A stretch of 64,000 nt of DNA from NIOZ-UU35 sp964344175 (GTDB taxonomy: Bacteria > Chloroflexota > Anaerolineae > Anaerolineales > UBA11858). Location: the NCBI GenBank assembly GCA_964344175.1, contig CAYFMI010000005.1:11133-75132 (forward strand), in the 5' to 3' direction. Positions 16,409 through 25,181 of this stretch are shown piece after piece. The first letter of the stretch is position 1. Every line of letters starts with the position of its first letter. Position numbers and translations under genes: made by a program. The notes beneath the pieces were generated by a model. The model did no database searches. It was not told the origin of the DNA and saw only the letters and a program-made list of their open reading frames with translations.

Positions 16409-17800
16409 CTACTCACCCAGCAAATTTTGAATACGCGCTGCTAATTGGCGCACTCGCTGCGGCGCGTTGCCTATGTAGTTGTCGGCATCCATGAATGTGG
16501 AAATCTCATCTGAAGATAAATAAGAAGTAAATTCAGGGTCGGAGGATACCAGCTTGAGCAATGGGTTTGCGGCTCCATCTCGGAGTACGGCCCAGGCTTT
16601 GAGGGCATGTTGACGCAGGCGCTCATGCATCTCTTGACGATCGGCGCCTTTTTTACTCAAGGCCATCAGTAAGCGCTCTGTGGCTGCGAACGGCCCATAG
16701 ATCTCCATATTGCGCGCCATTGCGGCTTCATCAATCTGCAAACCCTTGAGGCTCTTCTCGACCGTACGCAGCAATTCATCGGTGATGAGCAAAGCCTCCG
16801 GCAAGAGCGCGCGGCGGTTGGCGCTATCGTCAAGAGTGCGCTCCAAAAGTGAGTGAGCGGCGTTATCCCAGGCCAGGCGCGGAAATTGAGCTAACATCCT
16901 GGCCAACGAATTGATCTTTTCGGCGCGGATCGGATTGCGTTTGAAAGGCATAGCCGAAGATCCAACCTGATGAGCGGCGAAAGGCTCAGCCAACTCGCCA
17001 ATTGGAGGTGATTGCAGCAAGCGCAGATCGAACGCAAATTTGTACAACGTTGCTCCCAAACCTGCTAATACGGTGAGAATATCGTATTCTTGCTTGCGGG
17101 GGTAGGTCTGCGTTGTCACCGGGTAAAAGGGTATACCTAATTGTTGAGCAAGGCGTTGTTCGAATTCTGCCAGCTTTTCGTCACCCAGGAGTTCGGCATA
17201 GGAAGCCGACGTTCCTACGGCCCCTTTGAATCCTTTGCCCTTCAGGGAGGCGCGCACACGTCGCAGATTTTCCCAGTCTGTGAGCAGGTCTTGGGCATAC
17301 TGCGCCAAGCGATACCCCAGGGTGGTGGGTTCGGCGGGTTGCAGATGTGTGAATGCCATTGCAGGCGTTTGGGCATAGCGGAGCATCATCGGGGGTAAGA
17401 CCAGCAACAAGGATCGGCACACCTCTAAAATTAAGTCTAGCGCCGCCTGTAATTGTAGCGCGGTGGCGTTGTCCTTGACATCCACCGATGTCGCTCCCAA
17501 GTGGATGATGCCCCCTCCCTGCGGGCATTGTTCCGCAAAGGCTTTGACTTCGGCCATTAGGTCATGCTGAATTTGCGATTCGATCTCCAGCGAACGAGGC
17601 ACATCAATTTGATCGACATGGGTTTTCAGGTCTGCAACCTGCGCTGCGTCAACCAGCCCAAACTCAGCCTGAGCAGTAGCCAAAGCAACCCAGATTTTAC
17701 GCCACAGGCGGCGTTTGTGTGCTTCACTCCAAATGCGGCGCATCGCATCGGAACCGTAGCGCCAGGTAAAAGGGGATAAATAATTTTCGTAATCGTTCAT
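16409..17800 (-). CDS. purB: Adenylosuccinate lyase
   Basis: 463 residues. Member of the fumarase/aspartase superfamily; the signature loop GSSAMPFKRNPIRAEKINSL (with the catalytic serine) and the substrate histidine region TSVDVKDNATAL and MAFTHLQPAEPTTLGYRLAQ are present. It catalyses two steps: cleavage of SAICAR in IMP synthesis and of adenylosuccinate to AMP. The C-terminal ADSL_C-like region is present and the length is normal for the longer archaeal/human-like group. AAGGA lies before the ATG. It stands alone between the PadR operon and a mobile repeat. Confidence 0.92.
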   Translation of the reverse strand: MNDYENYLSPFTWRYGSDAMRRIWSEAHKRRLWRKIWVALATAQAEFGLVDAAQVADLKTHVDQIDVPRSLEIESQIQHDLMAEVKAFAEQCPQGGGIIHLGATSVDVKDNATALQLQAALDLILEVCRSLLLVLPPMMLRYAQTPAMAFTHLQPAEPTTLGYRLAQYAQDLLTDWENLRRVRASLKGKGFKGAVGTSASYAELLGDEKLAEFEQRLAQQLGIPFYPVTTQTYPRKQEYDILTVLAGLGATLYKFAFDLRLLQSPPIGELAEPFAAHQVGSSAMPFKRNPIRAEKINSLARMLAQFPRLAWDNAAHSLLERTLDDSANRRALLPEALLITDELLRTVEKSLKGLQIDEAAMARNMEIYGPFAATERLLMALSKKGADRQEMHERLRQHALKAWAVLRDGAANPLLKLVSSDPEFTSYLSSDEISTFMDADNYIGNAPQRVRQLAARIQNLLGE

Positions 17801-17863
17801 ACGGTATCCTTCGACGTCACAATTTTTTCAGAGACTTCCCCTGAAATTCAATCTGATACTATT

Positions 17864-17974
17864 AGGAGTTACGCACTTGCGAGAACAAAGTCCGAAAAAT
17901 AGGGGTGTGTGGGGTGCTTCGCACCCCACACACCCCTATTTTTCGGTAAATTTTCAACGAACTACGTAAGTCCT
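17864..17974. mobile_element. MITE-like palindromic element, copy A
   Basis: 111 bp. It starts AGGAGTTACGCA and ends TACGTAAGTCCT (terminal inverted repeats with two mismatches). The centre is a long hairpin, AAATAGGGGTGTGTGGGGTGC, loop TTC... and its complement. Flanks TACTATT and CACTATT agree at 6 of 7 bases, suggesting a 7-bp target duplication. No coding capacity. It lies upstream of purB and of the kinase gene. Confidence 0.75.
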
Positions 17975-18009
17975 CACTATTATATCGTCTCTGAGCTGTC
18001 GATGTTGGT

Positions 18010-18038
18010 TTGCCAAACCCGGCATTGATAGCTATAAT
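18010..18038 (+). promoter_or_regulatory. Sigma-70-type promoter for the kinase/phosphatase cluster
   Basis: TTGCCA (18010-18015), 17 bp, TATAAT (18033-18038). Located about 55 bases before the annotated kinase start. Confidence 0.6.
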
Positions 18039-18091
18039 TACGCTAACATATCTCTGAATTCAGGTTTATCGGGAATTACCCCAGGCTGCCC

Positions 18092-20044
18092 ATGCCACCC
18101 TCATATTCAGAGTTTTTCGCAGCGGTCTGCAATCTTCGATCATTATCTTCTGAGGAGGCTGGTCTGGATACACAATCCATCACCCGCAATTTCGACCCTA
18201 ATGGTAATCAAGATACCGGAGGACAACTTAACCCCGGGACTATCCTGGAGACGCGCTACGAAATTGAGAAGGTCTTAGGGGTTGGCGGTATGGGGGCAGT
18301 CTACCTGGCACGAGATACGCGTTTCTCAGCTCCCAAGTACGTCGCTGTCAAGGAGATTGTTGCTCAAATTGGCGATGATGCCATTCGCAAGGTTCTTGTG
18401 ACCAACTTCGAACGAGAAGCGAATTTATTAGCCACTGTAAATCATGCTTCCATTCCTAAAATCCATGACTTTTTTACGCGTGATAATCGGTCTTACCTGG
18501 TCATGCAATTCATCGATGGGCGGGATCTTGAGAGCATTTTGGATGCTACCGAGGGTTTGCTGCCCGTTCAACAAATTGTCATCTGGGGCATTGAACTCTG
18601 CGATGTGCTGCATTATTTGCATTCCCAAGAACCTGAACCGATCGTATTCCGAGATATAAAACCGTCCAACATCATGGTAACACCCGATAACCATGTAGTC
18701 CTGGTGGATTTTGGCATCGCCAAAAAGTTCGAAGCCGGACAAAAAGGAACTATGATTGGCACCGAAGGCTACTCTCCTCCTGAGCAATATCGCGGCGAAG
18801 CCTCGCCCCAGGTGGATATTTACGCGCTGGGTGCAACTCTTCATCATCTACTAACTGGCATTGACCCGCGCGACGAAGCGCCCTTTACATTTTCTGAGCG
18901 CCCCATTCGACAATTAAACCCTGAAGTCCCTATCGAGCTAGAGAGCATCGTTGATACAGCGTTGCAATACAATTCTGCGGAACGCTTCAAAGATGCCAAT
19001 GCCATGAAAGATGCTCTAGTCTTGGTCGCCCGCAAAGGTGGCGCAGCGTTTAAACAAAAGGGCACTGCTGCGATCATCCAGGATTATGAGATCAAACCTT
19101 TGTGGATATTCGAATGTGAAGATGAAATCCGCGGATCGGCTATGCACCAGGATGGCATGATTTTTATTGGCGCGTATGATAACAACCTGTATGCTCTGGA
19201 TGCTGGCACAGGCGAGTTTGCCTGGAAATATGCCACAGAGGGAGGGGTGGTGAGTCAGCCGGCATATCATGCTAAAGGTATCTATTTCGGATCTGAAGAT
19301 CATCGCGTACATGCAGTGTCGGCGGCCATGGGGCGCGTGATGTGGACCTATTACACCGAGGGGCCAATCCGCTCATCCCCAACGGTGCAAGATCGACATC
19401 TTTTCGTCGGATCCGACGATGGATTTATTCATGTAATCAATGCAAATTCAGGAAGACGGGCGACAAAAATAAATGGGGGGGCGCCCATCCGTTCGTCCCC
19501 GCTGGTGGATAACGATGGAATTTACTTTGGTACTGAAAATGGTGACTTCTTCTGCTCGGACTTCAGCGGAAAAGTGCGTTGGCGCGTAAATGCCAAGCGG
19601 GCTGTAACGTCTTCTCCCCGCTCACAAGACGGCGTGGTTTATTTTGGTTCCGTTGATGGGATGCTTTACGCCATCGACGCGAAAACTGGCTGGACATTGT
19701 GGCGCTTCCGCATGGATCGAGGCACTATCTCAAGCCCTTGTATTACTGAGCATCATGCATTCATTGGGTCGGCTGATGGTCATATTTATTGTGTCAATTT
19801 ACAATCCAGCAAGAAGGCCTGGGATTTCCAAACCGACCACCAGGTTTCCAGTTCGCCCCTTTACTATAAAAATGCCATCTATTGCGGAAGTGTAGATGGG
19901 GGCTTGTACTGTATAGATGCAAAAACCGGATACCTGCGCTGGAAATATGAGACACAGGGCGCGATTACAGGCTCCCCGATCATTTTTGATGATATTGTTT
20001 ATATCGGCTCAACCGATCATATTCTTTACGCGCTCCCCGCGTAA
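18092..20044 (+). CDS. Soluble Ser/Thr protein kinase fused to a PQQ-type beta-propeller
   Basis: 650 residues. Kinase domain about 57-310: glycine loop VLGVGGMGAVYLARD, ATP lysine in VAVKEI (about residue 87), catalytic loop VFRDIKPSNIMVT (Phe instead of His in HRD), DFG in LVDFGIAKK, and APE-like GTEGYSPPEQYRG. From about residue 345 to the end are eight repeats of about 38 residues of the pattern xxYxGSxDGxLYAIDAxTGxxxWxY, a PQQ/pyrrolo-quinoline-quinone-like propeller. No membrane helix separates the two domains, so both should be cytosolic, unlike most bacterial sensor kinases. The start is uncertain: ATG 18092 has no ribosome site, while a strong GAGGAGG lies in frame at about 18152 with only a CTG after it. 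First gene of a phospho-signalling cluster. Confidence 0.85.
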   Translation: MPPSYSEFFAAVCNLRSLSSEEAGLDTQSITRNFDPNGNQDTGGQLNPGTILETRYEIEKVLGVGGMGAVYLARDTRFSAPKYVAVKEIVAQIGDDAIRKVLVTNFEREANLLATVNHASIPKIHDFFTRDNRSYLVMQFIDGRDLESILDATEGLLPVQQIVIWGIELCDVLHYLHSQEPEPIVFRDIKPSNIMVTPDNHVVLVDFGIAKKFEAGQKGTMIGTEGYSPPEQYRGEASPQVDIYALGATLHHLLTGIDPRDEAPFTFSERPIRQLNPEVPIELESIVDTALQYNSAERFKDANAMKDALVLVARKGGAAFKQKGTAAIIQDYEIKPLWIFECEDEIRGSAMHQDGMIFIGAYDNNLYALDAGTGEFAWKYATEGGVVSQPAYHAKGIYFGSEDHRVHAVSAAMGRVMWTYYTEGPIRSSPTVQDRHLFVGSDDGFIHVINANSGRRATKINGGAPIRSSPLVDNDGIYFGTENGDFFCSDFSGKVRWRVNAKRAVTSSPRSQDGVVYFGSVDGMLYAIDAKTGWTLWRFRMDRGTISSPCITEHHAFIGSADGHIYCVNLQSSKKAWDFQTDHQVSSSPLYYKNAIYCGSVDGGLYCIDAKTGYLRWKYETQGAITGSPIIFDDIVYIGSTDHILYALPA

Positions 20045-20090
20045 AGAATCAAGGCAACTTCCCCCCCCCTAGTAAGGGAGTTAAAACTTC

Positions 20091-21038
20091 GTGTCCAGCA
20101 TCTTCAAAAGTCTTTTTAGAAAACGAAAAAAGAATTCCCCGTCTCCAATGGACGAACGCACGGTCCCTATTGCGACCAACCGCGCGCAAGAAATTACCAA
20201 GCCGCTGAATCCTTTTCCAACGGTTATTGCAACCGATCAACCAGAAAATCGTTTGGGGCTGGAGCCGCCACAATTATTAGCCAGTTGCGCCCATTCCGTT
20301 GGGATCCAGCGCGATCACAACGAAGACGCACTATACTTGATGACGACCATGCTGGCAAGCAATGGAACCCAACTACCTCTGGGCATTTACATTGTTGCCG
20401 ATGGCATGGGAGGACACCAGCATGGGGAGGTCGCCAGTGAAATTGCCATTCTCTCAATGGCCGAACATCTCATCGATCACCTCTATCGAAAACTAATCAA
20501 CGCCGATGTGATTCCTCCCGAAGAGCCAATCCGCGAGATTCTGCAAGATGGCATCAGCGCGGCACATAACGCCATTCTCGGCTACACCCCTGGAGGCGGC
20601 ACGACCTTGACGGCTGTGGTGATCATGGATAAGCAAATGGCGATTGCTCATGTAGGCGATAGTCGCGTGTACGCGGTCAATCTTAGCGGGATCCTCAAGC
20701 CTCTCACGCGGGATCACTCACTAGTAAAGCGTCTTGAAGAGTTAGGCCAACTCACCCCCGAAGAGGCCGCGATTCATCCTCAGCGCAATGTACTCTATCG
20801 CGCCCTGGGGCAGGGTGAACCTGTCGAACCCGAGATCATTACCGCACCGACACCCGAATCGGGCTATCTACTAATTTGCTCAGATGGTCTATGGGGCGTC
20901 GTCCCAGAAAAGAAGCTGGGAAAAATTATCAAAACATCTGCTACATTGCACGAGGCCTGTCAAAGCATGGTTGCCGCTGCCAACGAAGCTGGCGGACCAG
21001 ACAATATTTCCCTGATACTTGTGCGCCTTCCAGACTGA
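20091..21038 (+). CDS. PP2C-family Ser/Thr protein phosphatase
   Basis: 315 residues, start GTG with AAGGGAG upstream. PP2C motifs in order: QRDHNEDALY, YIVADGMGGHQHGEVASE (metal-binding DGMGGH), GGGTTLTAVVI, IAHVGDSRVYAV, LTRDHSLVKRL, LLICSDGLWGVV and GGPDNISLILVRL, so all acidic metal ligands are kept. A basic N-terminal tail of about 60 residues (FKSLFRKRKKNS) precedes the domain and may place it near membrane or partner. As the gene next to the kinase it is the obvious antagonist that removes phosphate from the kinase, the FHA partner or other targets. Confidence 0.92.
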   Translation: MSSIFKSLFRKRKKNSPSPMDERTVPIATNRAQEITKPLNPFPTVIATDQPENRLGLEPPQLLASCAHSVGIQRDHNEDALYLMTTMLASNGTQLPLGIYIVADGMGGHQHGEVASEIAILSMAEHLIDHLYRKLINADVIPPEEPIREILQDGISAAHNAILGYTPGGGTTLTAVVIMDKQMAIAHVGDSRVYAVNLSGILKPLTRDHSLVKRLEELGQLTPEEAAIHPQRNVLYRALGQGEPVEPEIITAPTPESGYLLICSDGLWGVVPEKKLGKIIKTSATLHEACQSMVAAANEAGGPDNISLILVRLPD

Positions 21039-21049
21039 TTTCATGTTGT

Positions 21050-22534
21050 ATGTCATTGAATAATCTTTACGAACGCTTAGGAATTCCTCGAAACGCTTCC
21101 TCGCATGAAGTACAACAAGCCTACCGCGATGCGGCGCGGCGCTTACACCCTGATGTTAATATCGAGCCTGGTGCGACCGAGCATTTCATCAATATCAAAG
21201 AAGCCTATGAAATCCTCAGCAACCCCCATTCGCGCGCCGCATACGATAAGAACGCACAATCGCCTGAAAAACGGGTTCATCCTGTGCGCATCGACATCCA
21301 ATACAGCCGTCCGGCCATGCAATATTCGTCCGAAGATCAAATCATCTATGCCCTGGTCCATATGGACATTCTCCCAGACAGCGTTCCACTGGAGGAGCCA
21401 CCCCCGCCTCTCAATGTCGCCCTGATATTAGATACCTCCACATCTATGAAAGGCGCCCGCCTCGACATCGTCAAAGCAACGGCTATCGAGTTAATTCGCC
21501 AGTTTCGGCCACAAGATTTTGTCTCGATCATCGCGTTTGACGACCGGGCCGAAGTAGCTTTGAGCGCTGGCTCACATATCAATGTTCGCAAAGCCGAAAG
21601 CCGCATCCATGCGCTACGCGCCAGCGGCGGCACCGAAATTTTTAAAGGCCTCGAGGAGGGGTATCAGCAGGTTCAACGTCACTATCAAGCCACCCACATC
21701 AACCATATCATTCTCATCACCGATGGTCATACCTATGGCGACGAATCCGCATGCCTAAAGTTGGCCGACCAAGCCGCTAATCAGGATATTGGCCTGAGCA
21801 GCCTGGGTATCGGGGGGAAATGGAATGATATTCTGCTGGATGATTTAGCCTCCCGCACAGGTGGGAATTGCCTGTATGTACGCAATCCACAGGATATACG
21901 CAACCTGCTCACCCAAAAATTAGAGCGTCTCGGCCAGACCTATGTTGAACGCAGCGCACTCAATTTCCAACTTGGTCCGAACATCCACCTTAGCTATGCC
22001 TTTCGCTTGAAACCGGAAGTCGGCATTTTGCCCACTCACACCCCTCTAAAGGTTGGCTCACTCCCCAAACGGGGACACCAGCGCATTCTCCTCGAATTCA
22101 TCGTAGAACCGCTTCCAAAAGGCATCCATCAAGCTCTATTAATGGATGGCGAGTTTACATTTAGCATTCCGGCGAAATCCGCTTCGTACCAAATTCCCCT
22201 CAATCTTGTTTTGCCCGTTCAGGACAAGGTTCCCATCGGCACACCATCGCATCTGATCACGAAGGCCTTGTCTAAACTGACACTATATCGTATGCAAGAA
22301 AAAGCACAAGACGAACTCTCCGAGGGGGATTATAATAGCGCCAGGAAACGATTAAAAAATATAGCAACTCACTTACTTTCTCAAGGTCAAATTGCATTGG
22401 CGACTACGATCTTGAGAGAGGCGGATCACATTCAAACCAGCCAACAATTGAGTGAAGAGGGTAAAAAACACATCAAATACGGCACACGCTCACTGCTGCT
22501 ACCCGATGGAAACAATCAGGATTACGAAACATGA
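21050..22534 (+). CDS. DnaJ domain-VWA domain fusion protein
   Basis: 494 residues. Residues 1-70 are a J domain with the HPD motif (LYERLGIPRNASSHEVQQAY ... RRLHPDVN), the Hsp70-stimulating module. After a short linker, about 115-310 form a von Willebrand A domain with an intact MIDAS start (LILDTSTSMKGARLD) and ITDGHTYGDE. The remainder is beta-rich and then helical. The frame is open further up inside the phosphatase gene; ATG 21050 is chosen because it begins exactly at the J domain, though no good ribosome site is visible. It ends with an ATGA overlap with the FHA gene. I know of J proteins and of VWA proteins near kinase/phosphatase/FHA genes, but a direct J-VWA fusion is unusual. Confidence 0.82.
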   Translation: MSLNNLYERLGIPRNASSHEVQQAYRDAARRLHPDVNIEPGATEHFINIKEAYEILSNPHSRAAYDKNAQSPEKRVHPVRIDIQYSRPAMQYSSEDQIIYALVHMDILPDSVPLEEPPPPLNVALILDTSTSMKGARLDIVKATAIELIRQFRPQDFVSIIAFDDRAEVALSAGSHINVRKAESRIHALRASGGTEIFKGLEEGYQQVQRHYQATHINHIILITDGHTYGDESACLKLADQAANQDIGLSSLGIGGKWNDILLDDLASRTGGNCLYVRNPQDIRNLLTQKLERLGQTYVERSALNFQLGPNIHLSYAFRLKPEVGILPTHTPLKVGSLPKRGHQRILLEFIVEPLPKGIHQALLMDGEFTFSIPAKSASYQIPLNLVLPVQDKVPIGTPSHLITKALSKLTLYRMQEKAQDELSEGDYNSARKRLKNIATHLLSQGQIALATTILREADHIQTSQQLSEEGKKHIKYGTRSLLLPDGNNQDYET

Positions 22535-23043
22535 TTTCTTGCCCAAACTGCCAACATCAGGAATTAGACGGAGCGCTTTATTGTAGTCAATGCGGCACAC
22601 AGTTATTTCAATCGGGAGATACCACCGCCATTTATGCTGCCGGCTTCCAGGCTTCTGAAGGCATCTCATCCTCCTCCCCGCCCACTTTTCCCCCCCCCCC
22701 ATCAGATGCCGTCGGGAGCAAAATTGCAGTCTACCTTATCGACGCAAACCAAGTTATTTTCTTTAGTGGAGACAGCAATCTGACAATCGGGCGCGCAACC
22801 GAGGGACAAATGGTCGTTCCAGACATTGATCTCACACCTTATAAAGGATACGAAGGGGGCGTCTCACGCCTGCACGCAAATTTAGGTATTCGCGGCACAC
22901 AAGTTACTGTAAAAGACCTCGGTTCAGCCAATGGAACACGTATCAACGGGAAGAGAATTGCTGCTCATGCAGAGCATGCGCTCGATCATGGCGATATTCT
23001 CACGCTGGGGAAAATCAAACTCCAGCTACTACTGAAAGAATAA
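22531..23043 (+). CDS. Zinc-ribbon/FHA domain protein
   Basis: 170 residues. N-terminal zinc ribbon CPNCQHQELDGALYCSQCGT (residues 4-23), a proline/serine linker, and a C-terminal FHA domain with the phosphothreonine-binding motifs LTIGRA, GVSRLHANL and DLGSANGTRINGKRI. FHA domains bind phosphothreonine peptides, so the natural ligand is a product of the kinase two genes upstream. Its start codon overlaps the stop codon of the DnaJ-VWA gene (ATGA), implying coupled translation. Confidence 0.9.
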   Translation: MISCPNCQHQELDGALYCSQCGTQLFQSGDTTAIYAAGFQASEGISSSSPPTFPPPPSDAVGSKIAVYLIDANQVIFFSGDSNLTIGRATEGQMVVPDIDLTPYKGYEGGVSRLHANLGIRGTQVTVKDLGSANGTRINGKRIAAHAEHALDHGDILTLGKIKLQLLLKE

Positions 23044-23069
23044 ATACAAGTGAACAAACGGAGCACATT

Positions 23070-23312
23070 ATGGCTATTGAGGTAATTTTGCATATCCTCA
23101 ATCAAGACCCCATCGTCGGGGAAATAGACGAAATGCCCAAGCCAGATGACCAACTTATCAAAGTATCCAATCCCCGCTATCGAGATGGGCGTGAGTTACA
23201 TTTTTTAGACCATGGTGTCACCACCGTCCTTTGGCCTATTGTCCAGCTCACATTTATTGAAATTCTCCCCAGTGATGAAGATGAACAGATCATCGGCTTT
23301 GTGAGAGAGTAA
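23070..23312 (+). CDS. Small protein of unknown function in the signalling cluster
   Basis: 80 residues, acidic, beta-rich; no named domain recognised (ILHILNQDPIVGEIDEMPKP, RYRDGRELHFLDHGVTTVLW). It has its own ribosome site (CGGAG) before ATG, sits 26 bases after the FHA gene and directly abuts the next response regulator, so it is likely part of the same transcript. Confidence 0.65.
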   Translation: MAIEVILHILNQDPIVGEIDEMPKPDDQLIKVSNPRYRDGRELHFLDHGVTTVLWPIVQLTFIEILPSDEDEQIIGFVRE

Positions 23313-23313
23313 T

Positions 23314-24030
23314 ATGACCCCAAATCGCATATCAGGACATCGTATTCTTGTCGTAGACGACGAAAAGCGCATGGTGCGTTTTATCCGCCTGAATTTAGAG
23401 CATGATGGCTTTCAAGTGATCCCCGCGTACGATGGCAAAGAAGCTGTCGAACAAGTGCGCACTTCATTGCCCAATCTAGTCCTATTGGACGTAATGCTCC
23501 CCGATATTGATGGCTTCCAGGTTCTCAAGAAGATCCGCGAGTTTAGCTCGGTTCCGGTCATTATGCTGACAGCCAAGGGGGAAGAGGATGACCGCGTCCG
23601 CGGCCTGGAAGGGGGTGCCGACGACTATGTGACCAAGCCCTTCAGTCCGCGCGAATTAGTCAGCCGCGTCAGAGCGGTCTTGCGGCGGATCGAAACCACC
23701 GAAGGCAGCGCCCCCAGCGTGATTCAGGTAAATGAGCGCCTGAAGCTGGACTTCGAGCGCCGGGAAGTGTGGGTAGATCACGAACTAATTCAACTCCGCC
23801 CTACGGAATATCGTCTGCTGTACCACCTTGTTCAAAATGCCGGCTGGGTATTAACGCACGAACAGATCCTGACCAAAGTATGGGGTTATGAATACCGTGA
23901 TGAACCCCATTATGTGCGACTGTATGTCAATTACCTGCGCAAGAAAATTGAAAAAGATCCTGCAAACCCAAAATATATTCTCACCGAACGTGGTGTTGGT
24001 TACCGCTTTGTCGATTACCGTCGCGAATAA
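23314..24030 (+). CDS. OmpR/PhoB-family response regulator
   Basis: 238 residues. Receiver domain with DDE (ILVVDDEKRMVRFI), phospho-acceptor Asp in LVLLDVMLPDIDGFQ, Thr in IMLTAKGE and Lys in DDYVTKPFSPREL; C-terminal winged-helix DNA-binding domain (LRPTEYRLLYHLVQNAGWVL, YEYRDEPHYVRLYVNYLRKK, ILTERGVGYRF). Starts one base after the preceding stop. No histidine kinase gene is adjacent, so it is an orphan within this window and its phosphate source is unknown. Confidence 0.92.
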   Translation: MTPNRISGHRILVVDDEKRMVRFIRLNLEHDGFQVIPAYDGKEAVEQVRTSLPNLVLLDVMLPDIDGFQVLKKIREFSSVPVIMLTAKGEEDDRVRGLEGGADDYVTKPFSPRELVSRVRAVLRRIETTEGSAPSVIQVNERLKLDFERREVWVDHELIQLRPTEYRLLYHLVQNAGWVLTHEQILTKVWGYEYRDEPHYVRLYVNYLRKKIEKDPANPKYILTERGVGYRFVDYRRE

Positions 24031-24071
24031 CAACCCCATCACCGTAAAATCTTCCTTCGGATTTACGAGAC

Positions 24072-24100
24072 TTGTCAGGCGCAATACTCTACGCTATACT
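24072..24100 (+). promoter_or_regulatory. Promoter for the NarL-type regulator
   Basis: TTGTCA (24072-24077), 17 bp, TATACT (24095-24100), 22 bases before the ATG, with AAGGAG in between. This gives the second regulator its own start of transcription. Confidence 0.55.
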
Positions 24101-24122
24101 CTCCACACAAGGAGCAAATTGA

Positions 24123-24779
24123 ATGAATAAACAACGCATTTTATTGGTAGATGATCACGAAGTGGTGCGTTTAGGGCTAAAAGCGCTCTTGGATCGGAAC
24201 CCGCAATTCGAGGTCGTTGCCGAAGCAGGAACCGCTCGCGAGGCCCTGATGCTTGTAGAGCAGTATTCCCCCGATGTCGTTGTCATGGACATTCGACTTC
24301 CGGGTGGCTCCGGTATCGATGCCTGCGAAAAAATTACCGAAAGCCACCCCGACACGCAAGTCATTATGCTGACATCCTATGCCGAAGACGAAATGCTCTT
24401 CTCGGCCATCCGCGCTGGCGCAGCAGGCTATGTACTCAAACAAATCGGCGGTGATGATTTAGTCGGCGCGCTCGAAGCGGTTGGACGCGGCGAAGCGTTA
24501 CTTGACCCGGCAGTAACGAAGCGCATCTTCCAAGAGGTCAGGCGGGCAGCCAAAGAGGAAGAGGCCTCTGCTTTTGCAGATTTAACCCAACAAGAGAAAC
24601 ATGTACTTATTCTGGTATCCGAGGGGAAAACCAACCGCGAAATTGCCAAAGAACTTTTCTTGGGTGAAGGCACGGTGCGCAACTATGTCAGCAGCATCCT
24701 TTCGAAATTGAATGTCAGCAACCGCGCCGAGGCGGCTGCTTATGCTGTTGAACATAACTTGCGCGACCATCTCCAATAA
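24123..24779 (+). CDS. NarL/FixJ-family response regulator
   Basis: 218 residues. Receiver: RILLVDDHEVVRLGLKALLD, phospho-acceptor Asp in VVVMDIRLPGGSG, IMLTSYAEDE and the Lys in GYVLKQIGGDDL. C-terminal LuxR-type helix-turn-helix: LTQQEKHVLILVSEGKTNRE followed by IAKELFLGEGTVRNYVSSIL. Ribosome site AAGGAG. Same DevR/DosR-like architecture as many stress regulators. No cognate histidine kinase in the window. Confidence 0.93.
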   Translation: MNKQRILLVDDHEVVRLGLKALLDRNPQFEVVAEAGTAREALMLVEQYSPDVVVMDIRLPGGSGIDACEKITESHPDTQVIMLTSYAEDEMLFSAIRAGAAGYVLKQIGGDDLVGALEAVGRGEALLDPAVTKRIFQEVRRAAKEEEASAFADLTQQEKHVLILVSEGKTNREIAKELFLGEGTVRNYVSSILSKLNVSNRAEAAAYAVEHNLRDHLQ

Positions 24780-24798
24780 TCCAGTAACCCCCAAGTTA

Positions 24799-24835
24799 AA
24801 GGGCTGGGCATACAACACCCAGCCCTTCTTTTTTT
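24799..24835. terminator. Terminator after the regulator gene
   Basis: AAGGGCTGGG (24799-24808), 9-nt loop, CCCAGCCCTT (24818-24827), then CTTTTTTTTC. It separates the plus-strand cluster from the convergent minus-strand DUF971 gene. Confidence 0.88.
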
Positions 24836-25171
24836 CTACTTTCGACATTGCGAGCAGGGACACAAGGCCCGCAAGTAATCCCAATTGAAAATACCATACT
24901 GGTGACCATCCTCCCAGTAAATGGTAATTGCATAACTGCCAACCCCTTCAATATCTGCCAGATGTGTACGCGGCGAATCTGCGAGTGGCATTGTAAATAC
25001 TTCGGGGTCCGGGTCAGCGCCCATATTGTCGTGCCCGCCGCGGCACTCCGCACATGGACAGGCGTAACGCAAAAGCGAAAAAGAATAGGTACTCTCATGC
25101 CCATCACTCCAAGAGATAGACAACTGGTTCGCTTCGCGGTTGACTTTGATTCCGGTTGGTTTATTTTTCAT
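24836..25171 (-). CDS. DUF971 (gamma-butyrobetaine hydroxylase N-terminal-like) protein
   Basis: 111 residues. The DUF971 pattern is visible: ANQLSISWSDGHESTYSFSL, LRYACPCAECRG, ADIEGVGSYAITIYWEDGHQ, YGIFNWDYLRALCPCSQC. The two CPCxxC clusters could bind zinc or an iron-sulfur cluster; in bacteria such stand-alone domains often sit near Fe-S assembly genes. The frame stays open upstream into the SH3 gene, but the ATG at 25171 (AAGGATC upstream) gives the exact family start. Confidence 0.82.
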   Translation of the reverse strand: MKNKPTGIKVNREANQLSISWSDGHESTYSFSLLRYACPCAECRGGHDNMGADPDPEVFTMPLADSPRTHLADIEGVGSYAITIYWEDGHQYGIFNWDYLRALCPCSQCRK

Positions 25172-25181
25172 TGTGATCCTT

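Noticed and set aside
20876..21049. 58-codon upstream extension of the DnaJ-VWA protein
   Set aside because: Lies entirely in the PP2C gene in another frame; the J domain starts with the ATG at 21050.
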